Positions 17,131 to 27,022 of a stretch of 47,452 bases of DNA are shown one piece after another. Positions within the stretch are counted from its first letter, which is position 1. The number at the start of each line of letters is the position of its first letter. The notes below the pieces were generated by a model. That model searched no databases and was not told the DNA's origin. It saw nothing but the letters and a program-made list of their open reading frames with translations. Source of the stretch: Patescibacteria group bacterium (GTDB taxonomy: Bacteria > Patescibacteriota > Patescibacteriia > SG8-24); NCBI GenBank assembly GCA_028714475.1, contig JAQTNC010000006.1:1-47452 (forward strand). The letters are read 5' to 3'. A program made the position numbers and the translations under genes.

Positions 17131-18501
17131 TTATTGTCCACCCACCGATGGGGATGAGCGACGGCGGAATAAGCGCTTAATCCGCTCCCCCATCGCCTTT
17201 AACGGATTTGCGCCCATTTCCGCGTCAATGAGTGCGCTCTCGAACAAAGCCAACAACAACCAGAATGCCATCGCCAGGTCGTTCTTGAAATACGGCACGT
17301 CCACGAGGCCGTGAACGACGATGACCGTCATGGTCGCGACGATGGCGGTCGGCCACCAACCGCCGCGCTTCGAACGCGCCGCGCGCCAAGCCATCCAGCC
17401 AGCCGCCCCAAGCAACCAGAAGAACCCGACCAGTCCGATGAGGCCGGTCTCGGTCCAAAAATTCAGCACGATGTTGTGCGGATACATGAAGATCTCGATG
17501 TAATCCGCCCGATGATACGGCACAAAAACCTGCTGATAACCGGACAGACCGGCGCCGAAAACCGGATGGTCGGCGAGCATAGCCGACGTTTCCGACCAAA
17601 TGCTCGCGCGCACGGAACCGGATGGATCACGCAGACCGACAAGCGACGAGGCGCGTTCGAGCGCTGGCGACCAGAACAGAATGACGGCGCATCCGGCGAT
17701 GATGGCAATAAGGGTCGCGGCGCGGGTTGGCCGCCGCATCAGGCCAAGGACAATCAAGCCGACCGTGATGGCCATGAGCCCGCCCTTGGAAACGGCGAAG
17801 GCGGTGGCCGCGATGCCAAGCAGGACGGCCATCGCCAGCAGAAGAGACGCGCCCTTTTCCAGAGTCGATCCTTTCCTGATCATCTCGTACGCCCCGGCCG
17901 CGAGCAGGACAACGGTCGGCGCGACGGTGAGCGCGATGGCGTTCGGATAGCCGTAGAAGGCGGTGACGCGCCGCGTGAGCGCATCGGCCCAGTATGGGTT
18001 CGGGATGCCCCAGCCGGTGAATTTCTGATAGAAGGCGATGAGGCCGACGACGATGACGGTCGCGGTCAGGCCGAAGAGGACAAGCCGGCGATCGTTTTCG
18101 GTGTGAAGCGCATCGGCCGCGATGACGAAGAACAGCATCGGCTCGATGAAGTAGGCGCGCCAAACGCCGAGCGCGGCGCGCAAGTCCGGCGAAACCAATG
18201 TGCCGATCGTAGCCCCGACGAGCAACAAAGTCATCGGCAAGGCCCAGCGCTTGAGCGGGCGCCAGGCCACCGGACGCCAACCGCCGTTCACGAACCAGGC
18301 GGCCAACAAGCCGAAGAACAGCATTTCCAGCAGGGTGGTCGGGATGGTCGGCAGACCAAGCGGCAATTCAACGGAAAAACGCACGAGATACGCCGGGAGA
18401 AGCGCCGCAAAAAGCGCGACCGCCATCGGCGGACGGTAAAGCGCCAGGACAAACATCCAGACGGCCGCGATGAAGATGAGGATGATGGCGTACAGAGGCA
18501 T
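17131..18501 (-). CDS. O-antigen ligase/polymerase family membrane protein
   Basis: ~10+ TMs, VFGAGLSGYQQVF...PHNIVLNFWTETGLIGLVGF. Confidence 0.85.
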   Translation of the reverse strand: MPLYAIILIFIAAVWMFVLALYRPPMAVALFAALLPAYLVRFSVELPLGLPTIPTTLLEMLFFGLLAAWFVNGGWRPVAWRPLKRWALPMTLLLVGATIGTLVSPDLRAALGVWRAYFIEPMLFFVIAADALHTENDRRLVLFGLTATVIVVGLIAFYQKFTGWGIPNPYWADALTRRVTAFYGYPNAIALTVAPTVVLLAAGAYEMIRKGSTLEKGASLLLAMAVLLGIAATAFAVSKGGLMAITVGLIVLGLMRRPTRAATLIAIIAGCAVILFWSPALERASSLVGLRDPSGSVRASIWSETSAMLADHPVFGAGLSGYQQVFVPYHRADYIEIFMYPHNIVLNFWTETGLIGLVGFFWLLGAAGWMAWRAARSKRGGWWPTAIVATMTVIVVHGLVDVPYFKNDLAMAFWLLLALFESALIDAEMGANPLKAMGERIKRLFRRRSSPSVGGQ

Positions 18502-18502
18502 A

Positions 18503-19942
18503 TCAAGCGGCAGGAGGAGTCGGTCTTCGTTCAGGCAGGAAAGAGAAAATCATCTCACGTGTCACGCCGCGCATGGCGGCAAGAGCGGCGAAATAGACGG
18601 CGGCACCCAACGCGATGCGCAACAAGACCGGCCACGACGGCACGGCAATCAGACAAACATACATCAAGGCGGCGGCCGGCAAAGTCTTGACGGCCAACCG
18701 CAACGAGACGCGGACATGAGCGTGTTTCCGCAGGACCCAAACGTTGACGACCGCGATGAAGGCCTCGGAAAACAGCGTTACGGCGGCCGCCCCCATGATG
18801 CCGAAGCGCGGGATGAGCCAGACATACAGGGCGAGCGACAGCACGGCATCAGTGGCGAAACCCCAAATCATCCGGCGTTGGAGCCCGACCGCGAGGACGG
18901 TGTAACCGAAGAGCGCGCTCATGAACACGGCCGCGCCCGCTCCCATAAGAATGACCAGGGACGGCCCGGCGGCGGCGAAATCGCGGCCCGCAACCAGAGT
19001 CATCAAATCGGTGGCGACCGGCACGGTGCCGACCAAGAGCGGCACGGCGAGCATGATCATAAAATCGAACGCGCGGCCGAGACGGCGGTCGAACGCGGCC
19101 CGATCGCCAGCCAGCCAAGCGGCCGCCAGCACCGGCATGACGATGCCCATGAAGACCGACGGCACGACGGTGATAACATCGAGCACCTTATAGGCGGCGC
19201 CGTACAGGCCAACCTCGGCCTGCGAACGCGTCAGCGACAGAATGATGACGTCACTTTTCAGATAGACCAAATTGAGGGCGACGGTGACGCCGACCGGCCA
19301 CGACTCCCGCAGGACATGAAGCCAATAGGCGCGGTCATAGACCAGGCGCACCGGCACCAGCCGCCGCACGAAAATCCAGTTGAGCGTGAGCTGCGCGGCG
19401 TTGCCCGCGATCAACAGGGAGATGATGGGCAACAAGCCGCCGCCCAGCTTGGCCACGGCTACGACGCCGAGGAACAGCACGAGGCGTCCGGCGACTTCGG
19501 CGATGGTGGCACGAGCGACCGCGAGCTTCTTCTGGAACACGCCGACGAGCGTCTGCGAAAGCGTCATCCCGAAATACGAGAAGGAAGCCAGCGTGATGCC
19601 GAGCTTGATCTGCATCGAATAAGGAAACAGCCACCCGACCGCTACCGCCAAGCCGTAGAAGGCCGCGGCGGAAGCGAGCCGCAAGGTGAAGACATTCGAG
19701 ACGACCCGCTGTTCGTCCGCGCCCGGTTCGGCCAGCAGGCGAATCAGCGTGAGCGTCAAGCCGAAATCCACCAAAATGCCGAAGAACTGCAGGAACGTGG
19801 TGGCGGTCGTAAATTCGCCGTAAGCCGTCAGGCCGAGGTGGCGCGTCATCACCGCAACGGTCAGGATACCCAAAATCGTTCCGATGACTTTGCCGGAAAT
19901 CTGAATGGCGGTGTTGCTGGCGACGGCGCGGGCGAGGGACAT
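18503..19942 (-). CDS. polysaccharide flippase (Wzx/MOP superfamily)
   Basis: IQISGKVIGTILGILTVAVMTRHLGLTAYGEFTTATTFLQFFGIL, ~14 TM. Confidence 0.9.
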   Translation of the reverse strand: MSLARAVASNTAIQISGKVIGTILGILTVAVMTRHLGLTAYGEFTTATTFLQFFGILVDFGLTLTLIRLLAEPGADEQRVVSNVFTLRLASAAAFYGLAVAVGWLFPYSMQIKLGITLASFSYFGMTLSQTLVGVFQKKLAVARATIAEVAGRLVLFLGVVAVAKLGGGLLPIISLLIAGNAAQLTLNWIFVRRLVPVRLVYDRAYWLHVLRESWPVGVTVALNLVYLKSDVIILSLTRSQAEVGLYGAAYKVLDVITVVPSVFMGIVMPVLAAAWLAGDRAAFDRRLGRAFDFMIMLAVPLLVGTVPVATDLMTLVAGRDFAAAGPSLVILMGAGAAVFMSALFGYTVLAVGLQRRMIWGFATDAVLSLALYVWLIPRFGIMGAAAVTLFSEAFIAVVNVWVLRKHAHVRVSLRLAVKTLPAAALMYVCLIAVPSWPVLLRIALGAAVYFAALAAMRGVTREMIFSFLPERRPTPPAA

Positions 19943-20137
19943 ATATAGGAAAGCCCCCGAATTATAACATGGCTTGACAAAAGTCGGTGGGCGTGAAGCG
20001 ACTCCGGTTTTTCATGGTCATACTGAAAATAAATACCTCTCCGGCGTTTTCTTGCTTAATTTGACGGTTGGAATTAGGATTTTCTGATGATAAAATATAG
20101 ATACGGGTGAAGGAGGAGCACCCGCTAAAATACCAAC

Positions 20138-22210
20138 ATGAGCCATAAACGGCAACACCACCCAAGTCCTCCGGGGTCGACCTTAAATGTGGTCGATGTT
20201 CGACTGCACCCCGATCGAGAGCCCATCCCGACAGGACTTCCCTGCCCGAAATCGGCCATTTCGCGTCATTCGGACGCGAAAAACCTCGTCGAAATATCAC
20301 GGATATTCCTCCTCGGTTTTCGCGCCGACTGGCGCGAAATCATCCGATTTCGGCTCGGAAATCCCTATCGGTATGGGCTCATAGGACCGTCGCTCACGCG
20401 AGCGGCGCGTCTTTTGCTGTTTGCCGCGCTTTCCATGACGGTTGTTTTGGCGCCTGCGGCCACCCACGCCGCCACGCCCACCTACGCCGCCAAGGAACTG
20501 ATTCGTTCCGAACAACGCGTTGTCATGGCGCCGGGCGAGTCGCGGGCCTTCTCCATCGGCTACAAGAACGTCGGCACCGCGACCTGGAAGGCCGGCAGCA
20601 AGAACTTCATCTCTGTCTACACCTACTCGCCGTACTCGCGCAAAAGCGTTTTTCAGGACAGCACCTGGCTCAACGACGCCCAACCCGCGCGCCTCACCGA
20701 AGCGGAGGTCCGACCCGGCGCCCTCGGCCGCTTCAGCTTCACGCTTTATGCGCCGCTCCAGCCAGGCGACTACAAGGAAACCTTCCGCGTGGCGGCCGAA
20801 GACCTGACTTGGGTAAAGGACGCGCTCTTCACCGTCAACATCACGGTCAAGGAATCCGAAACCGTTTCCGCGTCGCCGTCCGGAAACATTTCCTTCGTGG
20901 ACAACAATAATGCCGTCGGATACAAGGCGATGAAGCTCATCTCAAGCGCCGAAAAGCTCTCGCTTGAGGGCGGCGAGAAGGCCACCTACCGCGTTGCCTT
21001 CAAGAACGTGGGCCGCACGAACTGGCAGCAAAACGGCAGCACGCCGCTCGTCTTGCGTGCGGCGCCGGGCAATGCCTATTCGTTCCGCGATTCCACATGG
21101 AGCGGCATGGACAAGGTCAGCCAACTGACGTCCACCGTGCTGAAGCCAGGCGAACTCGGTTTCTTCAACGTCACCTTGACCGCGCCCACCGTGCCTGGAG
21201 TTTACCTGGCCAAATTTGTCCTAGCCGCCGGCGATTTCCCGATTGACGGCGGCGGCGTCGAACTGCCCATCGAGGTCCGCCAAGGCAAGATTCCGGCCTC
21301 CGTTGACATGGCCTACGACGAGGACCTGTCCAATTCCGGCCAGCGCGGACCGAACATCCGCGTCGGGCTGTTCACCACGACCCAACCGGTGATTATCGCC
21401 GCTCCCGGCGCCTATACGCTCGTGAACAGCAATGACCAGCTGGTCGCCCATTTCTCCGGCGTCACGACAATCACGTTCGACTTTTCGCAGATGATCTACC
21501 GCGTCCAAAACGGAACCGCCATCTACACGTTCGACAAGCACCCCAGACTGCAACCAGACGATCCGGCCTCGACCATCTTCGAGATTCAAAGCTACGAAAG
21601 TCGCCCGACCTGGGACACGAGCGTGAACTTCAACAAGTTCCGCGGCGCGCTCGAGGTGCTGTATGCCCCCGCCACCGCTAAGCTCTGGGTCATCGAGGAA
21701 CTGCCGGTCGAGGATTACATGCGCGGTCTCGCGGAAACCTCCAACGGCTCGCCGTTCGAATACCAAAAGGCGCTGGTCACGGCGGCGCGCACTTATGCGC
21801 TCTATGTCGTGGCGATAGGCGGGAAACACCAATCTGAATATCACGACGTGAACACCACCGGCAACGACCAGGTGTACAAGGGCTACGCCTCCGAACTGGT
21901 TCGGCCGAACGTCGTCCGCGCCGCCGAAGAGACGCGCGGCTCGGTCGTCATCTACAACGGCGAAATCGTCGTGACGCCGTACTTCTCCCGTTCTGACGGC
22001 CGCACCCGCTCCTGGACCGAGGTCTGGTCGAGCACGCCGCATCCGTGGCTCATCTCGAAGCCGTGTCCGCATGATGCAGGGCTGGATCTTTGGGGCCACG
22101 GCGTCGGCCTTTCGGCGAACGACGCGGTCGGCCGCGCCAACGACGGCGAATCCTGGACGGACATCCTCAAATACTATTACACGGGCGTGGAGATAAAGCG
22201 CCTCTACTGA
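20138..22210 (+). CDS. SpoIID/LytB domain protein with two N-terminal Ig/NBR1-like repeats; true start uncertain
   Basis: LWVIEELPVEDYMRGLAETSNGSPFEYQKALVTAARTYA, GHGVGLSANDAVGRA; two GYKNVGTATW / AFKNVGRTNW modules; signal segment begins only ~20400. Confidence 0.85.
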   Translation: MSHKRQHHPSPPGSTLNVVDVRLHPDREPIPTGLPCPKSAISRHSDAKNLVEISRIFLLGFRADWREIIRFRLGNPYRYGLIGPSLTRAARLLLFAALSMTVVLAPAATHAATPTYAAKELIRSEQRVVMAPGESRAFSIGYKNVGTATWKAGSKNFISVYTYSPYSRKSVFQDSTWLNDAQPARLTEAEVRPGALGRFSFTLYAPLQPGDYKETFRVAAEDLTWVKDALFTVNITVKESETVSASPSGNISFVDNNNAVGYKAMKLISSAEKLSLEGGEKATYRVAFKNVGRTNWQQNGSTPLVLRAAPGNAYSFRDSTWSGMDKVSQLTSTVLKPGELGFFNVTLTAPTVPGVYLAKFVLAAGDFPIDGGGVELPIEVRQGKIPASVDMAYDEDLSNSGQRGPNIRVGLFTTTQPVIIAAPGAYTLVNSNDQLVAHFSGVTTITFDFSQMIYRVQNGTAIYTFDKHPRLQPDDPASTIFEIQSYESRPTWDTSVNFNKFRGALEVLYAPATAKLWVIEELPVEDYMRGLAETSNGSPFEYQKALVTAARTYALYVVAIGGKHQSEYHDVNTTGNDQVYKGYASELVRPNVVRAAEETRGSVVIYNGEIVVTPYFSRSDGRTRSWTEVWSSTPHPWLISKPCPHDAGLDLWGHGVGLSANDAVGRANDGESWTDILKYYYTGVEIKRLY
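20246..20353 (+). ncRNA. candidate structured leader RNA, multi-branched (4-way junction-like)
   Basis: Closing stem CCGAAATCGG/CCGATTTCGG around three perfect hairpins. Confidence 0.35.
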
Positions 22211-22214
22211 CGCC

Positions 22215-23300
22215 ATGCGTTGTCGATTCACCATCGCCGTCGCCTGCTTCGCCGTCGCGTCCGTCTTGGCCGCGAACCCTGTTTGGGCGGCCGATGACGC
22301 CTTGCGCGGAGTCTATGAACGACGAGCTGATTTGCGCTCCCTGTTCCGCGCCGCCGACTGGTCCGCCGTTTCGTCGCCGAAAACGGCGGGGATGAGCAAC
22401 CTATTCGACTGGGCGCGGCAATACGGCTGGCAGGAATACCCCGACCAACTTAAGGAATACTCGCCGACCTACGGTTCAGCCGTGGCCGTGGCAACAAAAA
22501 AGCCCGGCCCGACGCTCGTGCCCGGGGCACGTTTCAATTTTGCGGCCCTGACCGCCGATGCCGTGCTGGTCATCGATGACGCGTCCGGGGAAGTGTTGCT
22601 CTCGCACAATTCGCAGAAGACGCACCCTATCGCTTCCCTCACGAAGCTGATGACGGCGATGGTGGCGCTCGATCACGGCCTTAACTTCAACGCCAGTTCG
22701 GCACTGAACCAGGACGATACGGTGGGCGGAGCCATGCTCCGCATCAACCGCGGCGTGCCACTCACGGTGCGTGACCTGTTCAACGCCATGCTTGTCGGAT
22801 CGGCCAACGACGCGGCGCACGCGATTGCGCGCCAATGTGGACTGAATGAATCGTCTTTCATCGCGGCCATGAACGACAAGGCGCGCCTGCTCGGCCTCGC
22901 GAGCGCCAAGTTCGCGGATCCCACCGGACTGGACGTGGGCAACGTCGCCACGGCCACCGATGCCGCTGCCCTGTTGCGGTTCGCCCTCGGCGACTACGGG
23001 GAAATCCGCCGTTCGGCCAGCAGCGCGTCCTACGACATCGTCTTGAGCGACACGGAACGCCATCACCTGACGAACACCAACGCCCTTCTGACTGACAACA
23101 CCAACGGCCTCTATGTTTTCGGTGGCAAGACCGGCTATCTCATCGAGGCCGGCTGGAACCTGGCGGTCAGGATGCAGGACTGGCGCCAGCGGCCGGTGAC
23201 GGTCGTCATCTTCGGTGCGCACAACAAGACGCTGGTTTTCAACGAGGCGGCCAAGGCCGCGCGGTGGGTCTGGACGAACTACCGCTGGCCGAAAAGCTGA
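22215..23300 (+). CDS. D-alanyl-D-alanine carboxypeptidase (peptidase S11)
   Basis: ASLTKLMTAMVAL (SxxK), VGSANDAAHA (SxN), FGGKTGYL (KTG). Confidence 0.92.
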   Translation: MRCRFTIAVACFAVASVLAANPVWAADDALRGVYERRADLRSLFRAADWSAVSSPKTAGMSNLFDWARQYGWQEYPDQLKEYSPTYGSAVAVATKKPGPTLVPGARFNFAALTADAVLVIDDASGEVLLSHNSQKTHPIASLTKLMTAMVALDHGLNFNASSALNQDDTVGGAMLRINRGVPLTVRDLFNAMLVGSANDAAHAIARQCGLNESSFIAAMNDKARLLGLASAKFADPTGLDVGNVATATDAAALLRFALGDYGEIRRSASSASYDIVLSDTERHHLTNTNALLTDNTNGLYVFGGKTGYLIEAGWNLAVRMQDWRQRPVTVVIFGAHNKTLVFNEAAKAARWVWTNYRWPKS

Positions 23301-23352
23301 CTCGAGCGGAAGAGCCGTGTTCTCGGCAGGAACCGCTCTGCCGATGAAGACT

Positions 23353-23513
23353 CCCCGGGCTCACGCCCGGGGTATCTAAGACCCCCATCATATTTCATTC
23401 ACCGAAGCCCGATGCCCCCTTCGTCACCCTTCGGGCGACTTCGGGGGATTCACGCGTCTGGAACCCCGGGCTGACCCCACTACGCAATGCTTCGTGGGGC
23501 ACCGCGCCCGGGG
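23353..23513. repeat. pair of related palindromes CCCCGGGC...GCCCGGGGTAT
   Basis: Perfect hairpin 23353-23372; nested hairpin 23464-23513 with the same outer arms. Confidence 0.7.
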
Positions 23514-23573
23514 TATTCGGCGGAGGTGAACAAGACCGCCTGAAGGCGGCATTTTTGTAATCGAGGAAGCTCG

Positions 23574-23602
23574 TTGACAGACGCAATGGGCGGCGTTAAG
23601 GT
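23574..23602 (+). promoter_or_regulatory. promoter-like TTGACA-N17-TAAGGT
   Basis: Upstream of CDS 23631. Confidence 0.55.
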
Positions 23603-23630
23603 GCCATCAATCAGGAATTCTGGAGGAAAA

Positions 23631-24284
23631 ATGACTCACCGAAAACTTGCGCTCTTTTCACTTGTCGCTACGCTGTTCTTCTGCGGCATCCCTGTCGCCC
23701 AAGCGGCTGACAGCGAAAAGCCATCGGCCTCACACGGTTTTGCCGTGGCTCAATTATCCGGCAACCCAACCTACCAGGATGTGGGCATTTGGGCGGGTTG
23801 GCACAAGCCGCTGGAAGGACGTGTCGGCCTGTACGCCTTCACGGCGATTTCCGCCAAGGACAGCTGGGCCGAAGGCTACGTCGGACCCGTCTGGTACGCC
23901 GGACGGGGTTGGATGCTTTCACCGACCTTCGGCATCGAGACGATGGGCGGTGACGTGCTGACGCGCTACGCCTTCACCGTCGCCAAGGCCTGGCCGACCG
24001 GCGATTTTTCCGCCGCCATCGAGGCCAACCCGCGGGTGCTCACGGGCGACAAGACTGCCGCCTTCATCAACATCTCGTTCTTTCAGGGATTGGCGCGGAA
24101 AGGCATCTTCGCCTTTTCCGCCGGTGCGCGCCTCACCAGCTTCCCTGGCCTCGGTCCGCAAGTCGCGGTGACGCACATGCCGAGCAAGACGACAGCCTTC
24201 GTCACCTGGACGCCGGTGAACCTGCTTTCGCTGGGAGATAGTTACCTCAAGAGCGGCATCGTCGGCGTCACGGCTAGCTTCTAG
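23631..24284 (+). CDS. secreted beta-strand-rich hypothetical protein (OMP-like)
   Basis: Signal peptide, GGAGG SD, alternating polar/apolar strands, C-terminal ...GIVGVTASF. Confidence 0.6.
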   Translation: MTHRKLALFSLVATLFFCGIPVAQAADSEKPSASHGFAVAQLSGNPTYQDVGIWAGWHKPLEGRVGLYAFTAISAKDSWAEGYVGPVWYAGRGWMLSPTFGIETMGGDVLTRYAFTVAKAWPTGDFSAAIEANPRVLTGDKTAAFINISFFQGLARKGIFAFSAGARLTSFPGLGPQVAVTHMPSKTTAFVTWTPVNLLSLGDSYLKSGIVGVTASF

Positions 24285-24435
24285 CTCGCGCGCCGCCAAC
24301 CGCCGCGTCGCGCCGAAAACTCGGCTGACGCTCACCCCGAACTGCTTGCGGCAGGGCGGGGTTTAATGTTTATGAACGAAACACCCGACACGTCGGTGCC
24401 GGGCGTTAATTTCATTATTGATTGGCTGCCGTACC

Positions 24436-24984
24436 TCACGAATTCGCCTTCACATTATCCCGATGCCTGTCCTCCTCGACCAGATCGAGAATCCGTTCGC
24501 GCACCTTTTCCGCGTGCGGTATCTGCTCGAAGATGAACTTCTCCTGCTCACCGGCCGTCTGGACGAGCACCGTTCCGTAACCGAAGACGAAAGCGACGAT
24601 GCCATGCGAGTCAGAGGTCACGTCCTGGACGCGCGAGATGTCGAGTTCGGAAACCATGCGCGAGAATAGACCGCGCTGTTCGACGTGCACGATGCGTTCC
24701 GTCGTGATGAGGACGTAATCAAGATAGTAATCCGTGAACGTAAGCATCAGGAACAGCCAGTAGCAGAGGTAATAGCCGCTCGCGACAATGGTCAGGACGG
24801 GCTGGATGACCGGATCGGTGAGCCAGACGGGGGCAAAACGGCCGATGGCCACGTAAACGCCGACGGGCATCACCCCAAGGATGAATTGGAAAGTCAGGTC
24901 GCCAACCAAGGAGACGGGGTGCCGACGCATGACGAAAACCACTTTCTCCTCCGGCAGGAATCTCGTGACGTGTTCAAAATTCAT
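24436..24984 (-). CDS. PH-domain (bPH/DUF304-like) membrane protein
   Basis: TFTDYYLDYVLITTERIVHVEQRGLFSRMVSELDISRVQDVT. Confidence 0.85.
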   Translation of the reverse strand: MNFEHVTRFLPEEKVVFVMRRHPVSLVGDLTFQFILGVMPVGVYVAIGRFAPVWLTDPVIQPVLTIVASGYYLCYWLFLMLTFTDYYLDYVLITTERIVHVEQRGLFSRMVSELDISRVQDVTSDSHGIVAFVFGYGTVLVQTAGEQEKFIFEQIPHAEKVRERILDLVEEDRHRDNVKANS

Positions 24985-25250
24985 GGTGATGGGGGGCTAA
25001 AACTGATTGAGCCGGCAGACAGGCCTATGTTCAGCGGGTGTTTCCAGTCCGTGTCAACGACCGCGAAATAGGTCGCCCCGAGGATGAAGGCCGTGCCGGC
25101 AAGCCAGAGGGTGACGGCGATGAAGCTGGCCCGCGTCGTCGCGCCGTAACGCACGAAATGCATCATGGCGAAGATACCGACGCCGAAAACGCCAACGATG
25201 AGGGCGAAGTACGGTAGGAGAATGAGACCGATGGGAAAGGCTATGTTCAT
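24981..25250 (-). CDS. small membrane protein
   Basis: Two TMs, start/stop overlap with PH-domain gene. Confidence 0.6.
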   Translation of the reverse strand: MNIAFPIGLILLPYFALIVGVFGVGIFAMMHFVRYGATTRASFIAVTLWLAGTAFILGATYFAVVDTDWKHPLNIGLSAGSISFSPPSP

Positions 25251-25261
25251 GGTTGGTTGAA

Positions 25262-26314
25262 TTAGTCGGCTTCTTCTTGTCCGTCCGCCGGGCGCGACGG
25301 AGGCTGTAAGTCAAGGTGACGGTATGCATGCTCGGTCACGACGCGGCCGCGCGGGGTGCGGGCGATAAAACCGAGCTGAATGAGGAACGGCTCATGGACG
25401 AGCTCGATGGTCTCGACTTCCTCGGAGGTCGCGGCGGCGATGGTCTGCAGGCCGACCGGCCCGCCGCTGAACTTGCCGATGATGGTGGTAAGGATGTGGC
25501 GGTCGGTGCGGTCGAGGCCGTGCATGTCGATCTCGAGCATTTTCAAGGCCGCTTCGGCGGACGCGGCATCAATCACGCCGTCCGCGCGCACGTCAGCGTA
25601 GTCGCGGACGCGCTTGAGCAAGCGGTTGGCGATGCGCGGCGTGCCGCGGGCACGGCTGGCGATGATGGCGGCCGCGTCATCCGGCAAATCCACTTTGAGA
25701 AGGCGCGCACTGCGGCGCAGGACGGCCGCCAACTCATCCGGCGCGTAGTATTCGAAATGATAGGTCGCGCCGAAGCGGTCGCGGAGCGGCGCGGAAATGA
25801 GTGAGAGCCGCGTCGTCGCGCCGATGAGGGTGAAACGCGGCAGGTCAAGGCGCACGGTGCGCGCCGATGGCCCCTTGCCGATGACGATGTCGAGGGCAAA
25901 CTCCTCCATCGCCGGGTAGAGTACCTCCTCGACAATCTTGTTGAGGCGGTGAATTTCGTCCACGAACAGAATGTCGCCCGGTTCCAAATTGGTGAGAATG
26001 GAGGCGATGTCGCCGACGCGCTCGAGCGCTGGACCGGAGGTGGTGCGGATGCGCACGCCCATCTCCTCGGCGATGATGTGCGCGAGGGTAGTCTTGCCGA
26101 GGCCGGGCGAGCCGTAGAGCATGACGTGCTCGATGGGCTCATTGCGGCGACGCGCGGCCTCGAGAAGGATGCCGAGGTTCTCCCGCAGTTTCGCCTGGCC
26201 GACGAACTCATGAAGGCGCTTCGGCCGCAGCGAAACGTCAAAGGCCTGCTCGTCATGTTCGACGTGCGGTTCCAGCAGATTTTCGGCTTCGTTAAGCGGT
26301 TCGTTGGGAGCCAT
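25262..26314 (-). CDS. ruvB: Holliday junction DNA helicase RuvB
   Basis: [59 protein letters not shown]. Confidence 0.97.
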   Translation of the reverse strand: MAPNEPLNEAENLLEPHVEHDEQAFDVSLRPKRLHEFVGQAKLRENLGILLEAARRRNEPIEHVMLYGSPGLGKTTLAHIIAEEMGVRIRTTSGPALERVGDIASILTNLEPGDILFVDEIHRLNKIVEEVLYPAMEEFALDIVIGKGPSARTVRLDLPRFTLIGATTRLSLISAPLRDRFGATYHFEYYAPDELAAVLRRSARLLKVDLPDDAAAIIASRARGTPRIANRLLKRVRDYADVRADGVIDAASAEAALKMLEIDMHGLDRTDRHILTTIIGKFSGGPVGLQTIAAATSEEVETIELVHEPFLIQLGFIARTPRGRVVTEHAYRHLDLQPPSRPADGQEEAD

Positions 26315-26382
26315 AGGTACACCTCCATCTTAGCCTAAACTGGCGGAATTGGACAGGTATGGGCGATGACGCAAAACAAAAA

Positions 26383-26409
26383 AGGCCGCCCAAGTAAGCA
26401 GGGTGGCCT
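26383..26409 (-). terminator. terminator-like hairpin for CxC protein 1
   Basis: AGGCCGCCC-N9-GGGTGGCCT (one G-T) with T-tract on minus strand. Confidence 0.55.
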
Positions 26410-26463
26410 CGCCGGAATTGAGCCGGGGCAGGACGAGCGACCGAAAGTTTGGTGTCGCTGGCG

Positions 26464-26850
26464 TCACGGACTCGGACGGCGCGAACAGCTCGCGCGGGGC
26501 CGATCTCTCTGCCAGCAGTCGCAGTTCCTGATTTCGTCGTCAGCACGTCTGGAGGAGCGCTTCTCAGACGAACAGTCACAGAACGCGATCCTGTCGCCGG
26601 CTTCCTCCACGATGACGCGATACACGTCTTCCCCGGAGAAAACGCCGATCGTCCTCACGACCTTGACGTCACTTGGGTTGCCATCAGCGGAGACGTTCAG
26701 GTGCTTCATGGCCACGACCCGCGCAGCTGACTCCAGGCGACTCTGGATTTGAGACCGTTCGTCTCCCAGATACCACGTCATGGCCACAAATGCCGCCAAA
26801 GACAGCACGCCCACCAACAACCGGAAGGGGCGAGAATTTACTATACGCAT
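26464..26850 (-). CDS. CxC...CxCW small membrane-anchored protein, paralog 1
   Basis: N-term TM; ...IAFCDCSSEKRSSRRADDEIRNCDCWQRD; GGAGG SD. Confidence 0.65.
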   Translation of the reverse strand: MRIVNSRPFRLLVGVLSLAAFVAMTWYLGDERSQIQSRLESAARVVAMKHLNVSADGNPSDVKVVRTIGVFSGEDVYRVIVEEAGDRIAFCDCSSEKRSSRRADDEIRNCDCWQRDRPRASCSRRPSP

Positions 26851-26895
26851 GCGCTCCTCCTTTCGTTCCTGAATCTCTTGTTGAGCGCTAAGGAC

Positions 26896-26923
26896 AGCTT
26901 AGCCATCTTGAGAACAATGTCAA
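26896..26923 (-). promoter_or_regulatory. promoter TTGACA-N16-TAAGCT
   Basis: Upstream of CxC protein 1. Confidence 0.55.
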
Positions 26924-26965
26924 GCCCGACCAACCGGATGGGCTCTAATCCCATGAAAACACAAA

Positions 26966-26988
26966 GCCACCGTCCGGAGAACGGTGGC
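26966..26988 (-). terminator. terminator-like hairpin for CxC protein 2
   Basis: GCCACCGT-N7-ACGGTGGC then TTTGTGTTTT on minus strand. Confidence 0.65.
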
Positions 26989-27022
26989 GCGGGCCGCGAT
27001 GACGGTCCGGCAAGAATGCCGA

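Noticed and set aside
17311-18690. 459-aa plus-strand ORF
   Set aside because: Antisense to a clear O-antigen ligase; low-complexity Arg/Asp/Gln-rich translation is typical of shadow ORFs in GC-rich DNA.
18470-19948. 492-aa plus-strand ORF
   Set aside because: Antisense shadow of the flippase gene, low-complexity composition.
20138-20400. N-terminal ~90 aa extension of the SpoIID protein as a real domain
   Set aside because: His/Pro/Arg-rich without family resemblance, precedes the signal peptide and coincides with perfect RNA stems; start left uncertain.
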